NCBI RefSeq assembly: GCF_016587435.1
Contig: NZ_BNJJ01000028.1
Span: 1 to 64,000, forward strand
Length of the DNA: 64,000 nt
DNA from: Dictyobacter formicarum
GTDB taxonomy: Bacteria; Chloroflexota; Ktedonobacteria; Ktedonobacterales; Ktedonobacteraceae
Direction: 5' to 3'
The translations under genes and the position numbers were made by a program. The notes beneath the pieces are model-generated. The model did not search any database, was not told the DNA's origin, and saw nothing but the letters and a program-made list of their open reading frames with translations. This document shows positions 17,549-26,054 of this stretch, piece after piece; position 1 is the first letter of the stretch, and each line of letters starts with the position of its first letter.

Positions 17549-18865
17549 ATGTTACCTCTCACCGCACCGCTGCCGCTGACGACCACAGCGGCCGAGCTAC
17601 GCTCGGGCCAGCGTGACTTACTGACATATATTCATGCAATATGTGATCGCATTGATGCGCTTGAGCCGCAGATCCAGGCGCTTTTACCTGAGCCAGGACG
17701 CCGTGAGCGTCTCCTGATGGAGGCCACCAGGTTGCAACGGCGTTTTCCCTATCCTGAGCAGCGTCCGCCGTTGTATGGGGTGCTGCTAGGCGTCAAGGAT
17801 ATCTTCCGAGCCGACGGTTTTCCTACGCAGGCAGGATCACAGCTACCCACGGGCCTTTTTGAGGGTCCGGAAGCTAGCTGCGTCAGCAGGTTACGTGAGG
17901 CGGGTGCGCTCGTGCTGGGCAAAACCATTACAGCGGAGTTCGCATCAGACGAACCAGGGGCAACGCGCAATCCACACCACCTTGAGCATACACCAGGAGG
18001 TTCGAGCAGTGGTTCTGCCGCGGCCGTCGCCGCTGGCTTCTGTCCCCTGGCTCTGGGCACGCAGACCATGGGCTCCGTCATTCGTCCGGCCGCGTTTTGT
18101 GGCGTGGTGGGTTTCAAGCCCACCTATGGGCGTATTGCGACCGATGGCCTGATTCTCTACTCGGCCTCGGTCGACACCATCGGTATGTTCACCCAGGATG
18201 TAGCAGGGATCGCGGCCGTAGCCCCGCTGCTCTGTACTGATTGGCAGGAAACCGCTGTAGTAACCCACCCCCCGGTGCTGGCCGTCCCAGAGGGTCCTTA
18301 CCTGGCCCAGACAGAGCCAGAGGCGCTGCAGAGCTTCTGGCAGCAGGTATCACAACTTGAAAAAGCTGGCTATACCATCAAGCGTGTGGCAGCCTTCAAC
18401 ACTATTCAGGGCATCAAAGAGCAGTCTCGCTACCTGACCAGCGCGGAACTGGCCCAGGTGCATGCGCACTGGTTCGCCACCTATGAGTCGCTCTATCGCC
18501 CGCGTACGGTGGAGAAAATTCGCAGCGGGCAACAGGTAAGCCCAGAACAACTGGCACAGGCGCGCGCCGGACGCGCCGTCCTGCGGGCCGAGATGGAGGC
18601 ATTGATGCGGCAAGAAAGCTTCGATCTATGGATTTGCCCGGCAGCCATCGGGCCTGCACCAGCAGGGATCGCCAGCACCGGCGCCACAGTGATGAACTCG
18701 CCCTGGTCGTATGCAGGTATGCCCGCCCTGTCCCTGCCCGCGGGAAAGGCAAAAAATGGCCTGCCGCTTGGCTTACAGGTGGTCGCCCCAGCCATGGCCG
18801 ATGAACAACTCCTGGCATGGGCAGAGCCACTGGCTGAAGCGCTAATGGAGGATTATCATGTCTGA
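17549..18865 (+). CDS. Amidase-signature family amidohydrolase
   Basis: A 438-residue amidase-signature enzyme. The Ser-cisSer-Lys triad is visible: Lys in LGVKDIF near residue 78, and the glycine/serine stretch PGGSSSGSAAAVAAGFCP near 150 supplies both serines, followed by GFKPTYGR. The family includes GatA, fatty-acid amide hydrolases and many amide hydrolases of unknown substrate; the absence of gatB/gatC neighbours argues against tRNA amidotransferase. It overlaps the downstream APH-like gene by 8 bases, so the two are cotranscribed and may act on the same metabolite. Only a weak AGAAAG lies before the ATG. Confidence 0.85.
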   Translation: MLPLTAPLPLTTTAAELRSGQRDLLTYIHAICDRIDALEPQIQALLPEPGRRERLLMEATRLQRRFPYPEQRPPLYGVLLGVKDIFRADGFPTQAGSQLPTGLFEGPEASCVSRLREAGALVLGKTITAEFASDEPGATRNPHHLEHTPGGSSSGSAAAVAAGFCPLALGTQTMGSVIRPAAFCGVVGFKPTYGRIATDGLILYSASVDTIGMFTQDVAGIAAVAPLLCTDWQETAVVTHPPVLAVPEGPYLAQTEPEALQSFWQQVSQLEKAGYTIKRVAAFNTIQGIKEQSRYLTSAELAQVHAHWFATYESLYRPRTVEKIRSGQQVSPEQLAQARAGRAVLRAEMEALMRQESFDLWICPAAIGPAPAGIASTGATVMNSPWSYAGMPALSLPAGKAKNGLPLGLQVVAPAMADEQLLAWAEPLAEALMEDYHV

Positions 18866-19823
18866 TTTAAGAGCCATTGTTGAAACCGAGCAGGTGTTGC
18901 AGGTGCTCAGCCAGCATTTCTCCACACCCATCACTGACCTGGCTCCGGTCGAGGGCGGGTTGATATCACGTACCCTGACATTTCACAGCGATGGCGCTGA
19001 CTATATTATCCGCTTCAACAAAGATAATATGCTGAACTCCAACCTGCCCAAAGAGGCCTATCTCTATCAGAAACTGGCGCCGGCCGGGGTCCCGATACCA
19101 GAAATTCTATCCACCGGGCGCCTGGAAGAACACTATTATGCGATCTCGCGCAAGGCTCCGGGAAAGATGTTAGAGCAGCTTCCCATCAAGGAAGTTGAGC
19201 AACTGCTGCCCCAGGTAATTGAGATTGTGGACACCATTCATCATATAGATATCAGCAATACGACTGGATATGGAGGATTCAACTATCAAGGTAAAGCCTT
19301 AGCCAGAAGCTGGCGCGACGTGTTCTTGAAAGTTAGAGAAGAGGAGGATGACAAAGACTTCTTTGGCAAATGGCATCACTTATTCGACGATAGCTTTCTG
19401 GAACGGCCATTCTTCGATGAAATCTATCAGCACATGTGCCAGCTGCTCGACTTCTGTCCCAATGAGCGCTACCTGCTGTATGGAAATCCCTCTTTTCGCA
19501 ACCTGCTGGCCCAGGATGGCAAGATCACGGCGGCCCTCGACTGGGTAGATGCCATGTATGGCGACTTTGTCTACGACATCGCCTACCTGGATTTCTGGTG
19601 TCCTGAACTGCGCATATCCGACCGCTTCCTGGCCTATTACCAGCGGCAGATTCCGGTCCCCGCGTACGCGGAGCGGCTCCTCTGCTACCACTGCTATATC
19701 GCCCTCAGCGGCCTGCGCTTTTACGCCTTTACCAACAACGAACCCGCCTACCAATGGTTGCGCAACACCATCCAAACCAAACGTACAAGCGCACAAAAGC
19801 AACAAGAAAAGCGATTCTATTGA
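18858..19823 (+). CDS. APH-fold protein with altered catalytic loop (possible pseudokinase)
   Basis: A 321-residue APH-type protein: EGGLISRTLTF, YIIRFNK (nucleotide-binding Lys replaced by context FNK), YAISRKAPG hinge, and ALDWVDAMYGDFVYDIAYLDFW (metal-binding Asp kept). The catalytic loop, normally HGDxxxxN, reads YGNPSFRNLL near residue 206: His is Tyr and the catalytic Asp is Asn. It may be inactive as a kinase, or a binding partner of the amidase with which it overlaps by 8 bases. The last residues (TSAQKQQEKRFY) are encoded by AAAAGCAACAAGAAAAGCG, the outer arm that borders REP repeats elsewhere in the window, so the 3' end may have been remodelled by a repeat. Confidence 0.75.
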   Translation: MSDLRAIVETEQVLQVLSQHFSTPITDLAPVEGGLISRTLTFHSDGADYIIRFNKDNMLNSNLPKEAYLYQKLAPAGVPIPEILSTGRLEEHYYAISRKAPGKMLEQLPIKEVEQLLPQVIEIVDTIHHIDISNTTGYGGFNYQGKALARSWRDVFLKVREEEDDKDFFGKWHHLFDDSFLERPFFDEIYQHMCQLLDFCPNERYLLYGNPSFRNLLAQDGKITAALDWVDAMYGDFVYDIAYLDFWCPELRISDRFLAYYQRQIPVPAYAERLLCYHCYIALSGLRFYAFTNNEPAYQWLRNTIQTKRTSAQKQQEKRFY

Positions 19824-19903
19824 CTACTCACCATAATTCAATTAATATATTACATTATCTATTTAAGCCAACGTATGAAAATATATCGTGCAGAAAGGAT
19901 AGC

Positions 19904-20443
19904 ATGATGTTCGTACTTCAAAATCATCGCACAGCCCTGGCCACGATACAGCAGCGTTATCCTGGGGCCAGTATCATTGATGTGACATCCAAAGGGATTG
20001 AGCCATGGATACGCTTCAGTCCGTTTTATCCCCATGGAGGTATTCCGGTTCCTTTCTCACCCGGCTGGAGCAGCGCTAGCGTCGAGGGGATCTGGCAAGG
20101 ACTCAAAGTATTTGAACAGGCCGATGTGGATATAAGTAAGTTTGCTAACGCCACGATGAAAAGCCTCAAACGCACTGTGCGCACGTACGGCAAGGTGCTT
20201 GGACACCGCGCGGGCGTCAACGGCCAGGAGCTTTTACCCTATCTCAAAGCCCGTCAGCAGATCTATCTGCCCTCGTATCAATGGGTGCTAGACAACCACC
20301 TCCAGGAGCAACTGGCCGAGCTACGCAGCCTCGAACAGCAGCACGGGACAGTTGTCCTGCTCGACTATGAAACCAACAGCAACCTCAACGACAGCAGCAA
20401 ACCTCTCTCCCACGCCAGCCTGATCATCCGCCACTTAACATAA
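19904..20443 (+). CDS. DUF6939-like conserved hypothetical protein
   Basis: A 179-residue soluble protein whose opening (LATIQQRYPGASIIDVTSKG, PWIRFSPFYPHGGIPVPFSPG) matches my memory of the DUF6939 family; this assignment is from recall and not verified. It continues with SVEGIWQGLKVFEQADVDIS, a basic segment KSLKRTVRTYGKVLGHR and YLPSYQWVLDNHL, and ends in a polar helix. Function unknown; the fold appears mixed alpha/beta. AGAAAGGAT precedes the ATG at 19904. An upstream in-frame start at 19754 would overlap the previous gene and is rejected. It stands alone behind the APH-like gene. Confidence 0.6.
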   Translation: MMFVLQNHRTALATIQQRYPGASIIDVTSKGIEPWIRFSPFYPHGGIPVPFSPGWSSASVEGIWQGLKVFEQADVDISKFANATMKSLKRTVRTYGKVLGHRAGVNGQELLPYLKARQQIYLPSYQWVLDNHLQEQLAELRSLEQQHGTVVLLDYETNSNLNDSSKPLSHASLIIRHLT

Positions 20444-20509
20444 TGTTCTGATTCTTTAAAAATGCCATTGAGGAGGAGAAGCTGAATCGAAACAAGCAAG
20501 CCTCACCGT

Positions 20510-21073
20510 CTAGCGTGGTTCCCGAGACTCATTCCAGAGTTTCCCTGCAAATCGTGCCACAGCATCACCGATATCGATAGCTGGTGTAGAAAAATCACTA
20601 AGATTACAGATTTCCATAGCGCCGATACTCTTGCTCCATATGGGTCCCCATTCAGGAAGATACAAGCCCTTTTTTAGTGCTGGCGCATCTGGATGAAGCC
20701 AGGCAACCAGCACTAGCTTCTCTCGACCATAAAGTGAAGTTCGGCGCATAATACATATCTCTTCTACCTGCGACCACAAAATCTGGTGTTGACGTAATCG
20801 TGGCAGCGTCGACGTCGTCAGTCCCGAAGTGTCGATGCGAAGCCGTGGCGGCATGGGGATATAGATCAGCTCCATTATCCCAACCAGACCGAAGATCCCC
20901 GCGCCCCAAAACGCCAGCAAGGAGAAACACCCAACAAAGTGGGATATGACAATAAAGACGAGAGTAACACCAACGGCGATGAGGCAACGTCTCGTCCATA
21001 CCTTGCGCGAGGTTATGAAAACAGCTGATTCTCTCTCTGACAATGTAAGGTCGGCAACAGATTGATCCCTCAT
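20510..21073 (-). CDS. Small membrane protein of unknown function
   Basis: A 187-residue protein not recognised. After a polar N-terminus, two adjacent membrane helices (CLIAVGVTLVFIVISHFVGC and LAFWGAGIFGLVGIMELIYI) form a hairpin, then a cytoplasmic part containing PPRLRIDTSGLTTSTLPRLR and ILWSQVEEICIMRR that resembles the bacterial PH-like fold found after such hairpins. The role is unknown. Transcribed in the same direction as the SDR gene upstream but 50 bases away; the start shows a weak AGGATAG site. Confidence 0.55.
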   Translation of the reverse strand: MRDQSVADLTLSERESAVFITSRKVWTRRCLIAVGVTLVFIVISHFVGCFSLLAFWGAGIFGLVGIMELIYIPMPPRLRIDTSGLTTSTLPRLRQHQILWSQVEEICIMRRTSLYGREKLVLVAWLHPDAPALKKGLYLPEWGPIWSKSIGAMEICNLSDFSTPAIDIGDAVARFAGKLWNESREPR

Positions 21074-21124
21074 TCTATCCTATCCTTCGTTGTAATCATT
21101 TACAGAGGTAACGATCCACCATGA

Positions 21125-21919
21125 TTAATAGAGGGAGCGCACGAGGCCGCCATCGACCTGGATGGTGGTTCCGGTGATGTAGCCTGCGTGGCTCGACGAG
21201 AGGTAGGCGACCAGGCTGGCCAGTTCCTCAGGCTGACCCAGGCGGCCCATAGGAATATCTCTGGCCAGATCTTTCAGAGCCTCTTGCTCACTGATGCCCT
21301 GGTCGAGCTTCTGTTGCATGCCGGGTCCTTTGCGCAGGCGATCGGTCAAAATACGGCCCGGACAGACGTTATTGATGGTAATGTTGTCGGGCGCCAGTTC
21401 GCTGGAGAGCGACTTCGCCAGGCCGATCACGCCGGGTCGAATGGCATTGGAGAGCAGCAGTCCCGCGATGGGTTGCTTGACCGAGGTGCTGACAATGTTA
21501 ATGATGCGTCCGCTTCCACTTTGCCGCAGATGGGGTAACGCCAGGCGAATCAAACGGACGGTACTCAGCAAGGTCAGCTCGAAGGCGGCTTGCCACTGGG
21601 CATCATCGAATTGCTCAAACGAGCCGACCGGTGGTCCACCAGCATTGTTCACCACAATATCCAGGCGACCATATTCACGAATCGTCGCATTCACAATCGC
21701 AGCCAGATCCGCTTCCCGCCTCACATCGGTAGCCCTCATCAGGACAGGTACCCCGTAGCGCTCGCGTATCTCTCTGGCCGTCTGCTCCAGCATCTCCTGG
21801 TTGCGCGAACCCACCGCAATCGTAGCCCCCTCAGCCGCCAACGCCTCCGCGCAAGCGCGACCAATCCCTTTACTGGCCGCCATAACCAATGCGACCTTCC
21901 CCTGTAAGCCTAAATCCAT
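21125..21919 (-). CDS. Short-chain dehydrogenase/reductase, atypical active site
   Basis: A 264-residue SDR. The Rossmann cofactor loop reads VMAASKGIGRACAEALAAEG (T-G replaced by A-A), NNAGGPP is present near 90, and the region that normally carries Ser-Tyr-Lys reads STSVKQ and LLSNAIRPGVIGLAK, so Tyr and Lys are missing. This corresponds to the BKR-like SDR subgroup known to depart from the catalytic tetrad; activity is uncertain. NNVCPGRILTDRL and the C-terminal SHAGYITGTTIQVDGG are typical. Annotations usually read 3-oxoacyl-ACP reductase, which I would not trust here. TAGGAG lies 6 bases before the ATG. Confidence 0.85.
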   Translation of the reverse strand: MDLGLQGKVALVMAASKGIGRACAEALAAEGATIAVGSRNQEMLEQTAREIRERYGVPVLMRATDVRREADLAAIVNATIREYGRLDIVVNNAGGPPVGSFEQFDDAQWQAAFELTLLSTVRLIRLALPHLRQSGSGRIINIVSTSVKQPIAGLLLSNAIRPGVIGLAKSLSSELAPDNITINNVCPGRILTDRLRKGPGMQQKLDQGISEQEALKDLARDIPMGRLGQPEELASLVAYLSSSHAGYITGTTIQVDGGLVRSLY

Positions 21920-22041
21920 GACATTCTCCTATATCTTCATACATTGACACAATTCAATCAAGCATATAAGATGGCTTTAAAAGCTGCAATGGTTGCCACT
22001 GCAGCTCGCATTGCTTTTCTTGCTGCTCTTTGAGGTTTGGA

Positions 22042-22932
22042 ATGGATATCGTCTTTGGTTTACTCTCGGCACTGAACTTTGGTAGCGCAGACTTCATAGC
22101 TCGCTTTTCCACACGCACCCTGGGCGTCAATCGTACGCTCCTCTATATGCAAAGCTTCGGCTTATTCGTCCTGACGCTGTATCTACTTCTCACCGGTGAT
22201 CTTGTTCATTATACGACACAGGCGTCATGGCAGATCTGGTTCTGGGGAATTGTATGCTCCATAACTTATACACTGAGCTACCTCTGCCTCTATCGCGCCT
22301 TCGCTCTGGGGCAACTGGCGATAGTCGCCCCGATCGCCTCCAGCTACGCGGCCATCAGCGTGCTGCTTTCGGTGATCAGTGGTGAGCGACTGGTGCCACT
22401 CCAATGGCTAGGGATCGTCGCCGTACTGGTGGGGGTCGTGCTGGCCGCGCTACAGAGGTCCGAGACGCCACAGGAAGCAGATCAATCCAGACCAGCAACA
22501 ATGTCAGGGCGACATCTGCCAGCCGGAGTTTTCTGGGCCCTACTGGCCGCCGTTGGACTGGGCGTCACCTTCTGGCTACTGGGGTTCGCGGTCACACCCG
22601 GGATGGGAGTGATAGTGCCAGTCTGGTTATTTCGCCTGGTCGCGGTATGTGTGATCGCTCCCATGATGTGGTTCAGGTGCGAAAGCCTGGCACCGCCACG
22701 CGGGACAGCCGTTGGACTGGTTATTGGCATCGGCATACTGGATATGGGAGGTATAATCTTCAGCACCTTTGGCTTCGCCGTGGGCAGCATCGCCATCGTC
22801 AGCGTGCTCTCCTCACTCTACAGCGCCGTCTCGATCCTGCTAGCCTGGCTCTTCCTGCACGAACGGCTGCAAAAAATCCAGTGGTCAGGCATTGCCCTCT
22901 TGCTCACAGGCATCGCCCTGACCAATCTCTAG
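22042..22932 (+). CDS. EamA/DMT-family transporter
   Basis: A 296-residue integral membrane protein with about ten helices in two homologous halves, as in the EamA (drug/metabolite transporter) family: GLLSALNFGSADFIARFST at the N-terminus, YRAFALGQLAIVAPIASSYA closing the first half and SVLSSLYSAVSILLAWLFLHERL near the end of the second, where the conserved E-R follows. Substrate unknown (metabolite or amino-acid export). The ATG at 22042 is chosen because GAGG sits 6 bases upstream; a TTG at 22030 is possible. Single gene, divergent from the SDR. Confidence 0.85.
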   Translation: MDIVFGLLSALNFGSADFIARFSTRTLGVNRTLLYMQSFGLFVLTLYLLLTGDLVHYTTQASWQIWFWGIVCSITYTLSYLCLYRAFALGQLAIVAPIASSYAAISVLLSVISGERLVPLQWLGIVAVLVGVVLAALQRSETPQEADQSRPATMSGRHLPAGVFWALLAAVGLGVTFWLLGFAVTPGMGVIVPVWLFRLVAVCVIAPMMWFRCESLAPPRGTAVGLVIGIGILDMGGIIFSTFGFAVGSIAIVSVLSSLYSAVSILLAWLFLHERLQKIQWSGIALLLTGIALTNL

Positions 22933-22972
22933 ACGCAAGCAGACAGACAGGCAGGCGAAATTATAGGTGTAC

Positions 22973-23308
22973 CTATTTAATCTTATCGATAACCACCACG
23001 GCCACAATAAAAATTGTCAGGCAAGCGGCACAGAAACTGATCCAACCACCTGTGCCACCGACGATGATCAAGCAAATCACAGCACACACAATCAACGCCA
23101 CCAGTGTCATCCCAAATGCGATCAGGCGGAGCACATTCTTGTTATCGGGCACAGGTGGATATAGCTTACTGGCCGGCTCCTCGCGTAGGGGCCGCTGGTA
23201 GGACGACTCAAACTGCTGATACGCATAGGCGGTCTCGCCCTCATATTTACCATAGGTTGAATCTGCTTGCTCATGTAGCGGATCATTGGCTTCTTGCTGC
23301 GGCATCAT
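22973..23308 (-). CDS. Small two-helix membrane protein
   Basis: An 111-residue protein: a polar, Gln/Tyr/Glu-rich N-terminal half (YGKYEGETAYAYQQFESSYQ) followed by two membrane helices (LIAFGMTLVALIVCAVICLIIV and WISFCAACLTIFIVAVVVI). I do not recognise a family. A strong GAGGAG is 8 bases before the ATG, which supports a real gene. Convergent with the EamA gene, 41 bases between stops. Confidence 0.55.
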   Translation of the reverse strand: MMPQQEANDPLHEQADSTYGKYEGETAYAYQQFESSYQRPLREEPASKLYPPVPDNKNVLRLIAFGMTLVALIVCAVICLIIVGGTGGWISFCAACLTIFIVAVVVIDKIK

Positions 23309-23586
23309 ATATACTACTCCTCTGCCTAAAGCTTTTTAGCATCCTGCCTTTTCTCAAGAAGATACGCATGAAAGAACACAAAGTTGTACAGTACAGATTA
23401 CCCGTTACCGGCTTTGCGCACGCTAGAAAGAATAAAACATCTGTATTGCCGTGTTTACAGCGCCAGCGAAATGAAGAGAAACACAGCCATCACATATTTC
23501 GTCCGAGCAGAAAGTAGCGCAAGAATGGACCAGTGGAACGTATTTTCGTCTGCTATACTCCCACTATCACTGAAGAGGAGAGCACC

Positions 23587-24468
23587 ATGGACTATCTCAG
23601 GTGTATCCAGGACAGCATCGATTATATTGAAGAGAACCTGCAAGCTTGCATCACTGTTGATGAGCTAGCGAAGATCGCGGGCTTCTCGCCCTATCACTAT
23701 TATCGCGTGTTTAACGCTTATGTGGGTATACCTGTGGTGGAATACATGAGGAATCGACGCCTGGCCCATGCGGCAACCGAGCTGGCGTGCGGCCGACGTA
23801 TCAGCGATATTGCTATGGCCTACGGCTTCGATACCTATAACGGCTTTGCGAAGGCCTTTCGTAAAGTGTATGGCTGTTCTCCCGAAAAATATCGTATCCA
23901 TGTTTCGGGGCAGCCGCCCCAGAAAGTAAATTTGCTCCTTTTGGCGCAATATAATTTGAAAGGATCAATTGTCGTGGAACCAAAGATTGTGATGAAGCCA
24001 GCAGCCAGAATTGCAGGTTTTGAGCTCAAAACAACGTGTGCCGACGGCAGAAATATGCGCGAGATACCAGCCTTCTGGGGAAGCATGATGCCAGAAAAAT
24101 TTGACGTGTTGCATAAACAACTGCACGTCGTCCATCACAATGAGATCGGTGCATGCCTTCCACCCGACCCGACAACCGGCGACTTCTCCTATGTGATTGC
24201 GGTTGAGGTGCAGGACTACGACGGGGTCGCGCCAGACATGTTTCGCGGCGAGATACCAGAGGCGACCTATGCCGTGTTTAGGGTACCTCCCGTTGAGTCA
24301 ACAGAAGGACCAGAGTTCTCTAACGCAATCCAGGGAACGTGGAAATATATTCATGGCACCTGGTTCCCCAACTCTGGCTATGAGTTCGCGGAAGGGAAAG
24401 TAGATTATGAGCTCTATTACGAAGGCACCAAAGTTGAGATCTATATCCCGATCGTAAAAAAAGCATAA
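23587..24468 (+). CDS. AraC-family regulator with GyrI-like ligand domain
   Basis: A 293-residue transcription factor. The N-terminal 105 residues are two AraC helix-turn-helix motifs (IEENLQACITVDELAKIAGF, then RRISDIAMAYGFDTYNGFAKAF with SPEKYR). From about residue 125 a GyrI-like domain follows (SIVVEPKIVMKPAARIAGFE, EIPAFWGSM, YVIAVEVQDYDG, YEFAEGKVDYELYY), a fold that binds small cationic or amphipathic ligands as in BmrR and Rob. It probably activates efflux or detoxification genes after ligand binding. The ATG at 23587 follows GAGGAG; the frame is open from 23533 but without a ribosome site. TATACT at 23554 could be its -10 box. Confidence 0.85.
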   Translation: MDYLRCIQDSIDYIEENLQACITVDELAKIAGFSPYHYYRVFNAYVGIPVVEYMRNRRLAHAATELACGRRISDIAMAYGFDTYNGFAKAFRKVYGCSPEKYRIHVSGQPPQKVNLLLLAQYNLKGSIVVEPKIVMKPAARIAGFELKTTCADGRNMREIPAFWGSMMPEKFDVLHKQLHVVHHNEIGACLPPDPTTGDFSYVIAVEVQDYDGVAPDMFRGEIPEATYAVFRVPPVESTEGPEFSNAIQGTWKYIHGTWFPNSGYEFAEGKVDYELYYEGTKVEIYIPIVKKA

Positions 24469-24477
24469 TACAAAATA

Positions 24478-24530
24478 CAAAAGCAACAAGGATAGCGGTC
24501 CGTGGGTGCGCGCCCCATGGACGCTGCTGC
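24478..24530 (+). repeat. Decayed REP-like repeat
   Basis: CAAAAGCAACAAGGATAGCG (the outer arm seen beside other copies) is followed by CGTGGGTGCGCGCCCCATGG, which resembles a REP of the GCGCCC type with a rearranged loop. It lies just after the AraC stop codon. Confidence 0.4.
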
Positions 24531-24575
24531 CCTTCTCGCTCATACAATTATGATCCACAACGGAGAGTGTTTGTA

Positions 24576-25949
24576 ATGGATACTATTATCTTTTCCAGCA
24601 CCACCGAGCTGGCCGCCGCTATCCGATCCGGTCGCGTTTCAGCTACAGAGGTGCTACAGGCTCACCTGGCGCAGATTGAGGCCCACAACTCCATGCTGAA
24701 CGCAGTCATTACACTCGATGCTGAGCGCGCCTATGAAAGAGCTCGCGCAGCGGATGCAGCCCTGGCTCGCGGCCAACTCTGGGGACCACTGCATGGCGTA
24801 CCCTTTACGCTGAAAGATGCCCATGCAACAGCTGGCATGCGCACCACCACCGGATTTCCGCCGCTGGCTGACTACGTACCAGATAGCGATAGTCCCGTTG
24901 CCGCTCGTCTCAAGAAAGCCGGCGGTATCCTAATGGGCAAGACAAATGTACCTGTGATGCTATCCGATTACCAGACCAGCAATTCCATCTTTGGTCAGAC
25001 GAATAACCCCTGGAATAGCGAGCGCACGTCGGGTGGCTCCAGCGGTGGCGCCGCAGCCGCGCTGGCCGGTGGGATGACTCCTTTTGAAATCGGCACCGAC
25101 CTGTCAGCTTCGATCCGCATCCCGGCACACTTCTGCGGCATATTTGGCATGAAACCTACGGAACAGCGCGTCCCCCTAACTGGGTTGATCCCTGGTCTGC
25201 CCGGACCTCGGCCTATTCGTATCATGTCCTGTATCGGACCGATGGCGCGCACCAGCGAAGACCTGGCACTGCTCTACTCAATCATCGCGGGACCGGATGG
25301 ACAAGATACCGAAGTAGCACCTGTGCCGGTTGACGAGGTGCCGCAACTCGCGCTCAAAAACCTGCGCATCGCCATTGCACCAACTTTTCCAGGCATTCCA
25401 GTCGCGGCAGAGATACGTGCCGCGATCGAAGGGCTGGCGAAGCAGCTCGCCCCTCTGTGCGCGGCCGTTGAGGAAGCGAAACTACCACCAGTGGACATCA
25501 ATCAGGACCTCGCACGAGCCGGAGCATTGATCAGCATGATGACCGGCGCAGTCCAGCCTGGAGAGCAGGAACATCCTACGACGCTCGCGCAATACCTGGA
25601 GGCGCTTCACATGCGCGACCAGTCCATCCTCGCCTGGGAACAATTCTTCGACAAGTGGGATATGCTACTATGCCCGCCCTCAATGGTAACGGCGTTCCCG
25701 CACTGTCAACCAGGATCGCCACTACAGGTTGACGGGCAGGACGTCAACTACTATATGACCGCCGCTCATGGCACGGTGTTTAATTACACCGGCCACCCGG
25801 CAATCATACTCCCATATCAACGGAGCCACGAAGGATTGCCTATCGGCATCCAGATCGTAGGTAAACGCTGGAGCGAATCGCGCCTGCTAGCGATGGCACA
25901 GGCCCTCGCCGAAGTAACCGGCGCATTCCAACGCCCGGCTGGCTATTAA
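24576..25949 (+). CDS. Amidase-signature family amidohydrolase
   Basis: A 457-residue amidase. Triad: Lys in FTLKDAHAT near residue 79, serines in RTSGGSSGGAAAALAGG near 155, with the usual GTDLSASIRIPAHFCG (catalytic Ser region) and GMKPT. The C-terminus ends in the conserved LPIGIQIVGKRWSE. The enzyme hydrolyses an unidentified amide in the cytoplasm. The gene is only distantly similar to the amidase at 17549, so it is not a recent duplicate. GGAGAG lies 8 bases before the ATG; an upstream GTG at 24567 is possible. Monocistronic. Confidence 0.85.
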   Translation: MDTIIFSSTTELAAAIRSGRVSATEVLQAHLAQIEAHNSMLNAVITLDAERAYERARAADAALARGQLWGPLHGVPFTLKDAHATAGMRTTTGFPPLADYVPDSDSPVAARLKKAGGILMGKTNVPVMLSDYQTSNSIFGQTNNPWNSERTSGGSSGGAAAALAGGMTPFEIGTDLSASIRIPAHFCGIFGMKPTEQRVPLTGLIPGLPGPRPIRIMSCIGPMARTSEDLALLYSIIAGPDGQDTEVAPVPVDEVPQLALKNLRIAIAPTFPGIPVAAEIRAAIEGLAKQLAPLCAAVEEAKLPPVDINQDLARAGALISMMTGAVQPGEQEHPTTLAQYLEALHMRDQSILAWEQFFDKWDMLLCPPSMVTAFPHCQPGSPLQVDGQDVNYYMTAAHGTVFNYTGHPAIILPYQRSHEGLPIGIQIVGKRWSESRLLAMAQALAEVTGAFQRPAGY

Positions 25950-25966
25950 CGACCGACCGTTAATAG

Positions 25967-26033
25967 AAGCGCCCACGAGGAGCGTACCTACGCGTGGAGC
26001 GAGGTTTGAAGCGCCCGCAAGGGGCGCATCTAC
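25967..26033 (-). repeat. Two tandem REP-like repeats
   Basis: A mutated copy at 25967-25991 and a good copy at 26009-26033 (AA, GCGCCC, GCAAG, GGGCGC, then ATCTAC), 42 bases apart, both in minus orientation. They fill the gap between two convergent genes. Confidence 0.7.
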
Positions 26034-26054
26034 GGACGCCCGGCGATTGCGCGC

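Noticed and set aside
22404..23201. Long plus-strand frame overlapping the EamA gene
   Set aside because: Arg/His/Thr-rich composition of an out-of-frame shadow; the EamA frame has clear membrane helices.
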